Source: Galeruca laticollis
Taxonomy: Eukaryota > Arthropoda > Insecta > Coleoptera > Chrysomelidae
Length of the DNA stretch: 64,000 bases
Assembly (NCBI GenBank): GCA_963921935.1
Contig: OY998175.1
Location: forward strand, 266,841,709-266,905,708
Direction: 5' to 3'
The position numbers were made by a program, and so were the translations under genes. The notes beneath the pieces are model-generated. The model saw only the letters and a program-made list of their open reading frames with translations. It was not told the origin of the DNA and searched no databases. This document shows, one piece after another, positions 42,476 to 54,640 of this stretch (the first letter of the stretch is position 1; the number at the start of each line of letters is the position of its first letter).

Positions 42476-43725
42476 GTTACCCTTCCAAAAGATTCATCCC
42501 AAAAATCTTATATTTAACATATTTATCAATTTTATCAAAAAAACAAACAACATATTGTTCAATTCACAGATCAATTTTTTTCAAGGAAAAGAATAATATG
42601 AATTTGGTGTTTAATATTGTAACCAACAGAAATTATGCAAAGCGTATTTCACAGTTTTATCCTTATCAAAATTGAATTTCCGTTACAACTAGGTAACCAT
42701 ATTGTTATCAAAACCAGGTTAAAAATAAGTTTGATAATAAGTTTCAAACGAAACATTATGTATGATTTTCAATATTAAATGTAACTCTAATCAGGAATAA
42801 ATTATTGTTAATTATTTGGAAGATATATTAATGAATATTTCAACTGTTATATGAAAGAAGATGTATCCTTTTATGTACCATTGTTTCAACAATTTTATTT
42901 ACAGTCAGAACTGCCATTTACAGACAGGGTGTACCATTAAGAATGGCTCTCGGCCAAAAACGTTGAAGTTGAACTAAGGATAGACTACCTAAGATCCAAA
43001 TAGCAGCGCTCAAATATAATGTAAACAATTAATCGACGTTGCCACATTGCCCCTAAAAATAGTTTGATGTGTAAAATAATCCATTTTAGTTTATTTACAC
43101 AAACAAAACAATCACAAAGAAGTCCCTAATTAGTATATATTTGAAAGGTAAATTGTTCACAACGCAAGAAGACGCCTTCTATTGAATGCATATATTATTA
43201 TATACTAGTAAAAAAGGAAACGAATTTATAGATTTATCACGAAATAATTATCGTCAACGTGACAACCCTGCTATTCTATGATCGATAGAACGTACGCTAT
43301 GTCATTAATTATTTACCGACTGGGTTGCGAATACAGTTTACAGGCATTTGTAGGTTCTAGCGGAAGGTTTTTTCTAATTAAGAGTTAATTGTAAAGTACT
43401 TGGTGAAGAAAAGTGTAATAGCAAAATGCATTGTGTGTCACAAAGTGGAAATTACCTGTGCACACCAAACATTTCACAGGTTAATATTAATATACGTTTG
43501 ACGCCATTTTGCTTCTACTCATGGGCTCACACATACTGTAGAAATAAATAGAAACATATTCAAATAATTAAATATACACTGGATTTATGGTTTTTCCAAA
43601 AAATATTGAGATATTCTCAGTTTTCTTTGCAATAATTATATCGGTTGGCTATAAGTATAATTCATCATAGATTTCCAAATGATACTGAAAAGCGAAATAT
43701 GTGTTTATCATCACAATACAATAAT
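42476..43725. other. No gene seen
   Basis: 1.2 kb of AT-rich DNA between the mariner element and the AAT microsatellite. Six-frame reading shows nothing I can assign. Confidence 0.45.
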
Positions 43726-43728
43726 AAT

Positions 43729-43737
43729 AATAATAAT

Positions 43738-43775
<38 letters not shown>
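43729..43775 (+). repeat. (AAT)n microsatellite
   Basis: About fifteen AAT units with one ATT interruption. It directly precedes the LINE fragment. The Leu- and Ile-rich ORFs on the other strand are artefacts of the repeat. Confidence 0.9.
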
Positions 43776-43777
<2 letters not shown>

Positions 43778-43789
43778 GACTTACGAGAA

Positions 43790-44647
43790 CATAACAAACA
43801 AAACATAAAAACCACCACCCACACGCATGCAAAGAAAGAAGAACAATAGGAAGAAAAGAAGGAGGAAGAGGAATGATGGATATTGTCACAGTACACACAA
43901 AACAGATACAAAAACACAGAAATTTCTTCTATAGTAAACAGTCATTATTACATAGAGCAATTGTACAAGCAGACAGAGAATACACACATCTCAACCTCTC
44001 TCACACGCAGCAAATATACAATACACCAACGCAACAGCAGAAGATAGAAGAATGGACACAGAAAAAATTACATGGTAAACATACTTACAACATGAAAAAC
44101 GAATACATCAGTAAGACTGACTCGTACAAATGGCTCCAAAAAGATGAACTCTATCCTGAAACAAATGGCTTCACATTAGCGATCCAGGATCAGGTCATAG
44201 CTACAAGAAATTACAAAAAATACATAATGAAAAACCCTAACACCACAGGCGACAAATGCAGAAAATGCTACCAATTCCCCGAAACAATCGACCACATTAC
44301 GGCAGGATGTAAGTTGATGGCTGGATCTAAATATACTAATAGACATAATACAGCGGCAAAGATCATACACCAGCAGCTTGCACTACAACATAAACTCATC
44401 ACCGAAACACAACCATATTACACATACACACCACAAACAATATTGGAAAACGAAGAATACAAGTTATATTGGGATATAACTATTCTCACAGACAAAACTG
44501 TAATGCACAATAGACCGGATATAACATTACAAATCATAAAAGAGAAGATCACCATCTGACAATAATATAAACAACAAATACGGAGAAAAGAAAGATAAAT
44601 ACCAGCAGTTAGCCATAGAAATAGAACGAATATGGAAACAGAAATAA
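43790..44647 (+). pseudogene. LINE C-terminal region, 5'-truncated
   Basis: Coding from a GGRGMMDIVTVHTKQI block (43850-43920) through NGFTLAIQDQVIATRNY, a CRKC...HITAGC knuckle, PYYTYTPQTILEN and YWDITI...NRPDI. A frame change at about 44557 leads into NNINNKYGEKKDKYQQLA, ending at TAA 44645-44647. These blocks characterise the post-RT part of a widespread invertebrate LINE family. The acidic YWD...RPD region may be a degenerate nuclease-like fold (inference). The RT catalytic part is missing. Confidence 0.65.
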
Positions 44648-44654
44648 GTAATTG

Positions 44655-45260
44655 TAATACCTTTTATAATATCTGTTACAGGAATTACCCCAAAAATGAT
44701 CAGACTGTTCGTCTAGAATAACTATCGTATCAGCTTCTACTATTTCAGTATTATTAGTGGCTAAAATTAAATCCAGTAAACTAGATGTTATCCTTGTGAC
44801 ACGAGTAGGTTTATTTATTGATTGTTTCAGAATAAATAAATCAATGGACTCACAAAAAAGAGGCGTTTTTCTTTCGCTGACATCAAGCATGTCAATGTTA
44901 AATCTCCACCCATAATCATACATTCACAATCGGAAATTTAGTTAGAAACAATGTCTTCAAACGTGTTAAGAAAGTCGATAAAATTTTGCGGTCTACAAAA
45001 GTTGCCAATTATAAAACTACTTTTATTAATTTTAACCTTAATCTAAAGAATATAATACCTTTTTAAATGATTCAACAAACAAAATATTACAATTTATATA
45101 AAAAGCTACTCCTTCTCCATTTGTATTTCTGTCATATCGAACTAGATTGTATCCCTGAATCAACAGATTTTCAACAATACTTCAGAGAATAAACGAGTTT
45201 CCTGAAGACCTACATATCAAAACGCCTATTCAGTAAAATACACTTAAATTCAGCAAAGTG
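44655..45260 (-). pseudogene. LINE APE-type endonuclease fragment
   Basis: Read from about 45260 down: a GLQETRLF block, GYNLVRYDRNTNGEGVAFYI, GNFCRPQNFIDFLNTFEDI, then MGGD/FNIDMLD (about 44890-44930), QSINKPTRVT, SSLLDLILATNN and a closing DH-type block. This is the exonuclease-endonuclease-phosphatase domain of Jockey/CR1-group LINEs, which nicks target DNA. Several frame changes and stops occur. The QSDHFWG end is cut where the plus-strand LINE of 43790-44647 begins, so two LINE fragments lie tail to tail. Confidence 0.7.
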
Positions 45261-45619
45261 TAAAGTTAATGATCTTACATTAAAGAAAGCAATTGATAAG
45301 TTTTTCATATCTTGCCACTTATATTATTTTACGAAAATAAAAATATTTGAAAGTAAGCAAATTAACTGCGATATTCACTGCCACCTACTGTGTTGCGATT
45401 ACACCCTTCTTCACTCCAATTAAAGACGAACTATATCTCAGATTAACAAATAAAATAGATACGTTTGTTTTGACTTTTTCCTGCCCCAAAATTGAACCAC
45501 ATTCTAAGCTAACTTGCGGACACTTCCTCTGCTTTGCCATATTTACAAATCCTCACCCCAGAGGTAATTTGAGACATGTCTCAAGTCACCCTACTTAAAT
45601 AATACGTTTTCATTTTGCA
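45261..45619. other. Unassigned DNA upstream of pogo copy 2
   Basis: It contains a perfect TTGAGACATGTCTCAA palindrome (about 45568-45583) followed by TCACCCTA, related to repeats downstream of the pogo transposase. The plus ORF 45347-45598 has no recognisable domain. Confidence 0.35.
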
Positions 45620-47461
45620 GGTATTTACAAGAATATTTACCACTATAGAAGATATGACGAAAAAGATTTAGAACTTGCAGTAGCTGAAAGAAATAGAGGT
45701 GTTTCATTGAGAAAACTTCAAAGCAAATATGGTATTTCAAAGGATACGATAGATCGAAGAGCAAAAGGACGTCATATGAAAAAGGCAGGTGGACAAACTG
45801 TTTTCACCTCAGAGGAAGAAAAGAAGATGGTGGATAACATTCAGTTAGCCAATTTCTGGGGGTTTCCACTAACATCTATTGATGTAAGGTACTTGATTAA
45901 GTCGTATTTAGATAGTTCTGGTAGACAGGTATCAAAATTTAGAAAGAATTTGCCAGGAAGAGAATTTATGAGAAAGTTCATTGAAAGGCATAAGGATATA
46001 CCCGTAAAACGGGCACGGGCAAGTGTTAACAGGGAGGTAATAAATAAATATTTTGACGAGCTGGAAGTAAGTTTGCAAGGGGTTGAACCAAATGCAATGG
46101 TCAATTATAATGAGACAAATATAACTGACGATCCTGGAAAAACCAAGGTACTTGTCAGAAGAGGTGCAAAACACGCATATCGTATAATGGACAACTCTAG
46201 AAGCAGCCATTTCATCATGTTTGCAGGATCCGCATCGGGTGAACTTTTGCCACCTTACATAGTTTATAAGGCCGAAAATTTGGATAAAACGTGGACAGAA
46301 AATGGCCCTGCTGGTGCTAGATACAATAGGTCAAAGAGCTCCTGGTTTACTGAAGCGATTTTCGAGGATAGGTTTAAATCTATTTGAAAATCAATCTAAA
46401 TCTATTTTGAAAAAATCCCCATTGAGTCACGAAAAGCTCTAATAGGCGACAATCTTGCCAGCCATATTTCACAATCCGTAATTGACTTATGCAGAGAATA
46501 TAATATTCGATTTATCCTGCTACCTCCAAACAGTACCCACATCTGCCAACCCTTAGGCGTAGCATATTTCAGACCACTCAAAAGAGCATGGAGAGATGTT
46601 CTTTTAAATTGGAAATTGAAGCATCGGGGGGTAGTACCGAAAGATACTTTTCCCAGACTGCTAAAACATTGTTTGGATCAACTTGATGTAGACAACAAGA
46701 CATCAGCAAATCTCATAGCTGGATTCCGTGGAAGTTGAATTTATCCAATCAACAGAAACAAAGTACTAGATAAGTTGCCACCGAGCTTTTAACAGCCACA
46801 TGATGAAAACAATTTTGTAGTGTCAATAGATAATGCTTTTCAAGTCTTTTTAAGCAATCTATATACGAAGGAAACAGTAACCGGTACGAGGAAAAGAAAA
46901 AAATTCTAATCGAGCCTGGAAAGAGTATTGAAAATACTACTCTAGAAGAAGTAGAACAGATGGTAAATGAAAATGGAGTCAATGGAAACCAGGAAGAAAT
47001 TGAAGAAGAGTTACCTGATTTTCTCAATTTAATAACCCGACACCGTCAACATCAAAAGAAAAACCTATTATTTCTCGAAAAAATAAAAAAGATTGGATTC
47101 CTCCAGTGACAGTAATGATTCTTTTTCCACGCAATCGTCATATGATAGCCCTGAAGATTTTGGAGAAGACGTGGATATGGTTGATCCTTCGGATTTAAAA
47201 GTTGATGACTTTATTTTGGTGCAATTTTCATATGAGGCTCCCCATAAGCCAGTTATTTTGAAGAAATTCATTGGAAAAATTATTGAACTAAAGCCGGATT
47301 CAGTTTTGTGTAAATTTATGCGCAAATCACCACAAGGAAAAAATATTTACGTATTTCCAGATATTGAAGACGTCACAGATATTAATAAAAATCAAATTCT
47401 GTCAAAGCTGGTTCCTGTGTTTGTTCGACGAGGAAGATTCACTTTTTCTATTGAACTTTAA
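45620..47461 (+). pseudogene. pogo transposase, second copy, nearly full length
   Basis: The frame opens after a TTTTGCAG acceptor (45613-45620) with a psq-type helix-turn-helix (GVSLRKLQSKYGISKDTIDRR). A CENP-B-like DNA-binding segment follows (FMRKFIERHKDIPVKRA). The DDE core: NYNETNITDDPG, where the first catalytic Asp is Asn; GDNLASH with the second Asp; and THICQPLGVAYF, where the third Asp is Gly. A stop at 46385 and frame changes near 46400 and 46740 break it. The C-terminal part (47093-47461) carries a LKVDDFILVQFS domain like that of the first pogo copy. Catalytic residues are lost, so it is inactive. Confidence 0.85.
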
Positions 47462-48716
47462 AAATCTGGCACAATTGTTTAAAACATTTTTTTTCGTTAA
47501 AATGAGTTTTTTATTTGTTTTTTGAAAGTTATGTTCTATTTAGATTAGTTTCTACCAAAGTTTTTGAAGTTCCTACTTATTTTTTAAGAATTAAAACTTT
47601 ACTTTTGTATTAAAAATGTTTAAAATAAATATATTTTTCCAAACAAGAGTTGTGTTTATGAAACAATATGTTCTGTTTTTAAAAAGACTATTAATGTCTC
47701 GAGTCCGCAAATTGACGGTCCGTCTTGAGTTTATAATGAAAACAAATTACTGTCTCAAGTCACCGCCCCTGTGAAATATTTTCTGATAAATTTTAGCTCA
47801 TTTTTATTATTCAATTTTGAATAATGTATGTAGACTCAAAAATGTGTCCTTGTTTCATAATTTTAATTTGCTGGAATACAATTTTACAGTCCTTTGAATT
47901 TTGAAACTGTCTCAAGTCACCCAACTTGACGGTACTCTTAATGAATAGTTTTTATGGGATTGTTCCAAAAAGTCGAGTTTTTCAAGTCTTTATTCTCCAA
48001 TTGTATATCAGACATTTGGGCATTTTAATTCCAAGGATTACATTTTAAAACGCAATGAAACAAGAATATTACAGCGAGAAGTTTCTGTAGCGATGAAATA
48101 GCAAGTGCAGAAAATGCTTTCCTTACATCAGTAACGATGTATGTAGATATTAAAATCAACACACACAAATAAGATTTCTAATTAACTTGCTTGTTTTGAT
48201 TTAGGTCATATGATTATTAATATGTTGGTAATTATGCAAATCAGGATGCTGGAGGATGTACAAGAACTGGAAAAAGAGTCTCGATACACAGGAGGCTGCT
48301 GAATAAAACATGGACACAAGGTTATTTGAATATAAATTAATCTGTTTCCATCAATCATATTCTAAAATTAAATATTGTAATTGTTCTAAACAACAATTCA
48401 TTGGGGAATCACCTAGTGATTCTACACCAAACAAGTCTGGAAGTGTTATGGTTAAATCTATATGTGATTCCTATTCAGGTAGCCGACGAGTGCACACGCA
48501 TACTGTACTATCTGGGTAATTAACGTTATATTCGTGTTAATTTCATATTAAGCATTTTTATTCTATTGATAATTGTTATAACTAAATCTCAAAATGTGAA
48601 CATTATAAACCAATTTGTGTTAGGGCAGTACAACAGGTAACTGCTACTTTCCTACTATTTAATTCACAGGGTCCTTTTGGACTCATGTTCCTCTTTCAAT
48701 TTTAAACGTCGTAGTT
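47462..48716. other. pogo 3' flank with repeated TGTCTCAAGTCACC motifs, then unassigned DNA
   Basis: TGTCTCAAGTCACC occurs near 47753 and 47909, with a TGTCTCGAGTCC variant near 47695. The motif is also seen upstream at about 45576. These could be transposase-binding sites or the element's ends, but I could not fix a TA-flanked boundary. From 47950 to 48716 I see nothing except a likely LINE 5' UTR at the end. Confidence 0.35.
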
Positions 48717-48740
48717 TTGGCATCCAGGCCCACTCGCAAA

Positions 48741-50200
48741 ATGGCAACTACCACCCAAACATCCTTACCTCAACAAAATTCACTTCATATCACAAAATCA
48801 TACGTTGATGCAACTTTAATAAAAACCCCACCACCTACGTTTCCTAAACGCGAGCAGGCAATTGTCTTGCACTCTATTCCGAACATCGTTTTATTCGAAT
48901 ACATAAAAGCTATAGGAGACATCGTCTCCCGCAAAAATATCACATTTGCATCGAGAATCTCCAATAACCTTATCTGTATATATCTATCTTCAACAGTATT
49001 TCTAGATGACCTTCTTAAAACTCATCAGAACATTTGCATCAATTCCACAATAAATCATATTCGAAGACTTATTTCGCCTCCTAAAAGTATTTTAATATCG
49101 AATGTATCTCCTACTATCCCCCATTACGTTGTAGAAAAAGCTCTCAACGAGATTGGACTGCAAATAGCCTCTCCAGTTTCATTTGTTGAATGTGGCGCGC
49201 AAAGAGATGAATACGCACACATCATGTGCTTCCGCAGAATTACTTACGTTATCCCAGATAATGATAACTTTAACTTACAAACTTCAATTCTTATTACTCA
49301 TGAGGACACTTCGTATCGTATATTCGTTTCCACTGACAAATTGGTGTATTTTCTGTGTAAACAGAGCGAACACACCGCCGACACTTGCACCAACACTACA
49401 TCGTCACAATCACAAAACGAAGTATCCTCCCATCCCCCGTCGCTATCACAATTACCAGCTACTACTTCAGTCAGTGGCAACCCCTCGTCCCTCTTTTCAC
49501 CTTCCGAACGCCAATCGAATAATATATTAACAGCCGACCCCACTCTTGTAGACCCATTGTCTAACCTTATATTGCCCCCCTTGTCCCATGGCCATAAAAG
49601 ATGTATTTCCTCTGACAACAATATTGATACCCCCAGTCAACTATCACCCACAGAATCCCCATTACCAACAGACAACCAAATGCCTCCCCCCTCTTACACA
49701 ACATCACAAAACACATTTAAGCACCTTAAGAAAAAACCTAAAAATCTAGTTCCTGAACATCACAAACTTACACCCAGCTATAAAACATCTATAAAGGACC
49801 TCTATAAGAACAATAGCGTTTTCAGAAAATTCATACGGTAGTTCATATCCTCTCAACGAAGCCCTGGAATTTACTTCTAATATCCAGGGACTGTTGAGTG
49901 ATTTATCGCTTCTTTACTCCGAAACAAAAGGAATATCGTTTAAAAACCGCCTCACATGACTGCAGAAAAAACTTAAAAGACAACTTAATCTCCAGGACCT
50001 CTCTGATAATAAAAGCGTTTCTTCTGATAGTCAAACTGATGAAGAACTCAATTATCCTCTCTTACAACATATTATTAAATGTAAAATTTCTCCTTTATTT
50101 TATAGAGAAATGAAGAAAATATTTCAGGAGATGAAGGACAAGCAGGCCAAGGCAGAGAAGAAGGCTGTGCTACACAAACAGAGCCAGAGACCATGTTGAT
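48741..50200 (+). pseudogene. LINE ORF1 (gag-like, I-type), decayed
   Basis: The likely start is ATG 48741 (MATTTQTSLPQQNSLH); the frame is open to TAG at 49839-49841. The middle has RRLISPPKSILISNVSPTIPHYVVEKALNEIG, typical of RNA-binding ORF1 proteins. A zinc-knuckle-like FLCKQSEHTADTC (about 49350-49390) has lost the first Cys pair member. A long Ser/Pro/Thr-rich tail follows. Coding continues in another frame (PLNEALEFTSNIQGLLSDLS) after 49841, to about 50190. It probably belongs with the RT at 52360, from which it is separated by other DNA; the endonuclease part is missing. Confidence 0.7.
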
Positions 50201-50987
50201 CGTATATTGTGTTAAAAATGTATGTATTTTGTATATGTACTGACAACTCCTATACATTATGTAATGTCTTTGAGGAGAATAAAATTATTATTAATAGTTG
50301 AATATAGTGTATACCATTAAGAAATTTTATAAATAAAAAATTTATGCAAAGAAATAGTGTATTATTTCACAGAATTTTTTTTACTCAAAGAAATATCCTA
50401 TCAAATTTGTCTATTTGTAGTCATGTGTGTCAAAATATCCAATGAAACCATCATTACAGTGATAATTACTCATGGATAGTTATCACTTAAGGAACAGTGT
50501 TTTAACATTTCATAAATTCAATTTATTTCAAAAGTGTCAAAACAAGTTTCTCACCAAATATCCCTCGAACATTTGTAAATAACTCATAACTTTATCATAA
50601 CTTCCTCAAGCACGTTGTTTTAGGTAGATAACAGCTCGATGCCGAAGGCTAAGGACTGTTGAATAACGTGCTTTCCAAAACTGTGATGGAATTATTTCGT
50701 CAGCTATCAATGTCCTTGGGATATTACAGATGAAAGTAATATACCTAAATTATGTAGCAAAAAACCTGCAAGGAAAGTTAGGATTTTCAGGGGTATGATT
50801 AAAAAAACACATCATTGTTGTCATTTTTGTTTATAATAAAACTTGGAAATGTTTAACAGGAACTATGGTACAAATCAAAATAGAATCTATAATGAATTAT
50901 ATTGGATTTATTAAAAAAGTATATTGAATTAAATTTATCTATAATTATCAAGTATATATTGCACATTTTTTACTGAAACTGAAAAGA
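50201..50987. other. AT-rich DNA with one palindrome
   Basis: No gene seen apart from the palindrome at 50595-50690. Confidence 0.45.
50595..50690. repeat. Imperfect palindrome with GCCGAAGGC centre
   Basis: AGCACGTT (50609) pairs with AACGTGCT (to 50672) around a GCCGAAGGC centre at 50641. Outer arms pair weakly. The centre resembles that of palindrome 1 (ACCGAAGGT). Confidence 0.6.
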
Positions 50988-52047
50988 TTATTTACATAAT
51001 TCACTAAACCATTTTGACTTTGGGTTATCTGAAAGGCCTACACATTTGAAATGGAACCATTTAATTTGACACTCATCATTGTAGCAACAAATCATTGGGG
51101 TTCCATCATCAAACACTATTACATTTGCACCAATGTTTTAATTTTGCTGATCCTTCACTTCGGGTGAAATATCTACCCAAGAGTTCAGGCATTATAACTT
51201 CAGTATGAAATTTCAAAGCGATTTGACAAATGTTCCTTTATTGCGGTTTGCATATTCAGCTACAAAAAGCAAAGCACCAATGTGGCTACAAACTTCACTA
51301 TTACCAGCCATACATGTACAATGACAGCTTGAAATTGAATCATCTTCGATGATTATACACCGAGCCTCAAGTGGTACAGCATTGTCCCTTTGTGAATGTT
51401 TTACCTGAAACAAAAGACTAAATTAGACCAAAATGAATATGAGGTAGGTATACGATGTATGAAAAACGTGAATAATATCATCATTATAAATTGTATCTTA
51501 TCATTGATAATTAAGCTTTCTTTGAGTTAAATATTTATTACAAATTATTAACATCAAAACATCACAACAAATAATACATTAGTTACAAAATATAAGCTAG
51601 TTAGTTATCAAAGAGTATAAAAAAAAATTATCTACCTTTCCAACCATGACATAAAAATCAATTACAATCTTCGTTTCTACTTTCAAGACAAAATCCGCTG
51701 AAAATATTTGTGAGCATCAAGGGTTTTGTAGGCTTTGATCTGCTCATGACTGTAGAAACTGTGAGTCCACACAGTGTAAGAAAATATATCAGGGTATGTG
51801 ACTGGGGGAATGCCATTAACACTGTAGTCTAAATCAGCAGTTGCAAATGTAAAAGGGTCCAAATTCTCAATCAGTCAGCTTCATAAGGTACCTAGAAACA
51901 AATTATGATTTTATCATAGTTTCAAGCACTAGCGAAAATGAATTTTAACTGATAAAATGACAAAATAGCAGCAGAAATCTTCATATTTACCTCTGACCAA
52001 CGTCTGGGTTTTCCTGCAATTAACTTCTTCAAATATGAACTTTGCAT
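50988..52047 (-). pseudogene. Remnant gene with SWIM zinc finger and PHD finger, intron-containing
   Basis: Exon 1: ATG 52047 to 51991 (MQSSYLKKLIAGKPRRWSE) with donor GTAAAT. Exon 2: 51891-51636, after acceptor TTTCTAG, reads (with one frame change) LIENLDPFTFATADLDYSV and SFYSHEQIKAYKTLDAHKYF. Exon 3: 51404-51213, after acceptor TTTCAG, encodes a SWIM finger, CHCTCMAGNSEVCSHIGALL (CXCX8CXH). Beyond a stop (51213), MICCYNDECQIKWFHFKCVG (about 51030-51090) is most of a PHD finger. This combination occurs in insect proteins that usually also carry a YqaJ-type nuclease between the two fingers; here that part is missing. It is either a domesticated host gene or an uncharacterised element, now inactive. 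Confidence 0.65.
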
Positions 52048-52359
52048 ATTGAGCACTGTAACTAATTTAACGTAACACTTGAAACTCCTTGAAACAACTG
52101 ACGATTACTTCGATAATAATCAAAAGGCAAAATAAACACCACTAAAACTACCTGTATATCTGATTATGGCTTTGTTTGCCAACCAGGCGCCATCTTGACA
52201 GTTGAAAAGTCACGTGGTTTGGATTCCCTAATTCCCTGTCTTATCTATAATAATACAGTAGTTGATAAAAATGAAGAAATCAGCAGTATACTGACAAAAC
52301 CTTTGAATTAAAATTTCAAAGTAATGTTAATTCTACACTCACTTATTCAGATAAAGCTC
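52048..52359. other. Upstream region of the SWIM/PHD remnant and LINE junction
   Basis: It would hold the promoter and 5' UTR of the minus-strand remnant. No core promoter motif is convincing. LINE coding is recognisable only from about 52360. Confidence 0.3.
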
Positions 52360-53960
52360 CTTCCCCATGTACTCTGTGTCAAAATCTCAAGATATTACTT
52401 CTCTTAACTGCCCATTCTCTTACTTAGAGCTTTTGTCAGCTCTCAATAGCTGCAAAAACACTGCCTCTGGTCCTGACGACATCCCGTATATATTTCTTAA
52501 AAAACTTTCCAACATAGGTCTAAGTAAGCTCCTAGAAATTTAAAATTTAATATGGTCCACCAACCAATTCCCTAACCAATGGCGGGCATCTACGATAATT
52601 CCCATTAAAAAACTTGAACAGGCTGTTACCTCTCCAAACTCTTTCCATCATATATCATTTACTTGTACCATGTGTAAATTATTATAAAAGATGGTTAATA
52701 AGCGGTTCCTCTGGTTTTTTGATAAATATAATGTTATCTCAAAAGAGCAATCAGGATTTCGACGTAATAGATCGTCTCAAACTACCTAGTCCTTCTTCAG
52801 TCTCATATCTCTGTGGCAATATACATAAAACAAGAAGTGATTGCAGCTATATTCGATATTGACGGCTCTTTTGATACTGTTAGCAGACAGTCAATACTAA
52901 ATAAATTAACGTTACTTAATATCTCCGGACACATATACCATTTTATTCAGAATTTCCTATCTTCAAGATCATTCAAAGTCTTTGCTAATGGTATTTTCTC
53001 GTCAACCTATGACCACAGGGATGGAGTTCCCCAAGGGTCGGTTATAAGCCCCACTCTATTCAATCTAGCTATCAACGATATTTGCTCTTATCTCCTTCCT
53101 TCCATCAAGTATGCCTTATATGCAGACGATCTAGTTGTTTACAGTTATAGCATGTCTATGTCGACTACATCTAATCTAATTCAGTCAGCAGTGAACACCC
53201 TAAGTAAAATTAGAAGTCACTTAGGATTAACTTTATCGCAAACAAAATCTAAAATTATTAAATTTTGTAGACGACCACCCTCACTATCTCCTAGTATCTT
53301 CATTAATAACGTACATCTTCCCGTCGTGGATCACTGTAAAATACTAGGCCTAACATTTGACTCTCGTCTCAACTGGAAACAACATATTCAAGAAATCTAA
53401 GACGACAGCTTAAAAAAAATGGACATTATTAAAACACTCTCGCATTACCACTGGGGAGCAGACGAAAATACTCTTCTTAAAATATACAGGGCCCTTATTC
53501 GTTCAAAATTAGATTATGGCTGTCACATATATATCTCTGCCACTAAATCAGACCTCGACCTTTTAAACTCTGTGCATAATACAGGTTTACGTTTTTGTCT
53601 TGGTGCTTTTCGATCTAGCCCTGCAGAAAGCATTTATTGCGAAGCTAATGAGCCTCCGCTTTGGATTAGACGACACCAACTTCTACTTTCTAACGTTGCC
53701 TCTGTATCGTCTAACCCGTACAATCCTGTCTATCCCCTATTTATATGAACTTCTAACAATCCATATAACTCCTCAACCATACCAATAATAAAACCGGTCC
53801 CATTTCAAAGGCCAAAATTATGAATGCTTTATTGAAATTTTCTGTCTGGTCTAGTGATCAATCCTTGTTATTTAATACAACTAAAATTGATTAAATTTCA
53901 TTTCATCCTCGCCAAAAACCTTTTTCCCCTAACTTTGATATACCTATTGGGTAGCAACAA
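52360..53960 (+). pseudogene. LINE reverse transcriptase (I-like), decayed
   Basis: RT blocks in order: LELLSALNSCKNTASGPDDIPY (about 52430-52490), NQFPNQWRASTIIPI (52560-52610), a broken EQSGFR block (52750), AIFDIDGSFDTV (52850), GVPQGSVISPTLFNLAIND, the catalytic YALYADDLVVY (53110-53140), TLSQTKSKIIKF and ILGLTFDSRLNWKQHI. The C-terminal ALIRSKLDYGCHIY and EANEPPLWIRRHQLL blocks follow. Stops fall at 53398 and 53746, and several frame changes lie before 52850. Decayed coding continues to about 53960; no RNase H was recognised before the next fragment. Confidence 0.85.
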
Positions 53961-54029
53961 ATTTCTAGGAGTATTTTTTATTCAGATTTGTGCTTTAATC
54001 TCACAGTTTAACTGACAATAATTATTTAT

Positions 54030-54177
54030 AGGCCAATAGCCATTGTATCGTTATCAGGCAAAATATTCTCAGGGAGAGGCTACTTCCAAAAATTAAGCTA
54101 TTATCCGAATCCCAATTCGGATTCGGGAAGCACAATTCTACAGTGCAGGTAGTTTCCAATATAGTTGCTGAGACATT
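54030..54177 (+). pseudogene. Small LINE RT fragment
   Basis: YRPIAIV at 54030 and LLSESQFGF followed by a STVQVVSNIVAE block (54095-54170) are the RT block around the NYRPISLL-type and FR/GFR-type motifs. It comes from a different LINE copy than 52360-53960 and is cut by Harbinger element B at 54178. Confidence 0.6.
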
Positions 54178-54640
54178 GCCCGGTTGCAAGAACGCTTATT
54201 AAGAATCATGAATGATTAACGGCTAATCAATGGCTCATCGATGAAATAATAACTCGTTAATTTTTCATTAGTTAACCATCATTCACTCATCAGAATGTAA
54301 CGGATACCTACAATTAATGAACCATTATCTACAAGTTGGGTTGCAGGAACAATAATAATATCTGTTGATGAACCATTAACAAGCCATTAATCATTCATCA
54401 TTGTAATAAAAGATGCACTACCAATTATTCAATAATCAATTTGACAGTTGACGTAAAAATTTAAGGTTACCGTACTTGGCGATTTAATTTTCGTCTTATA
54501 TGTTTATTGTCGTATTAAAATAGACTTTTAATAATTCGCGTATAAAAGAGACTTCATTATAACATTGTTTACAGTGTAACAATGAAGCTCTTTGAACACT
54601 GTTATATTAATTTTTAGTGTACAGTTGGTTATTGTATTAA

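Noticed and set aside
43665..43917. Minus ORFs with runs of Leu and Ile resembling transmembrane segments
   Set aside because: They are translations of the AAT microsatellite at 43729-43775.
45347..45598. 83-codon ORF upstream of pogo copy 2, possible first exon
   Set aside because: No donor site in the right phase is evident and the protein resembles nothing; it also includes the TTGAGACATGTCTCAA palindrome.
48310..48519. Short plus ORF of 69 codons
   Set aside because: No recognisable domain or splice signals; treated as chance.
49298..49621. 107-codon minus ORF
   Set aside because: Antisense to the LINE ORF1 tail; no domain recognised.
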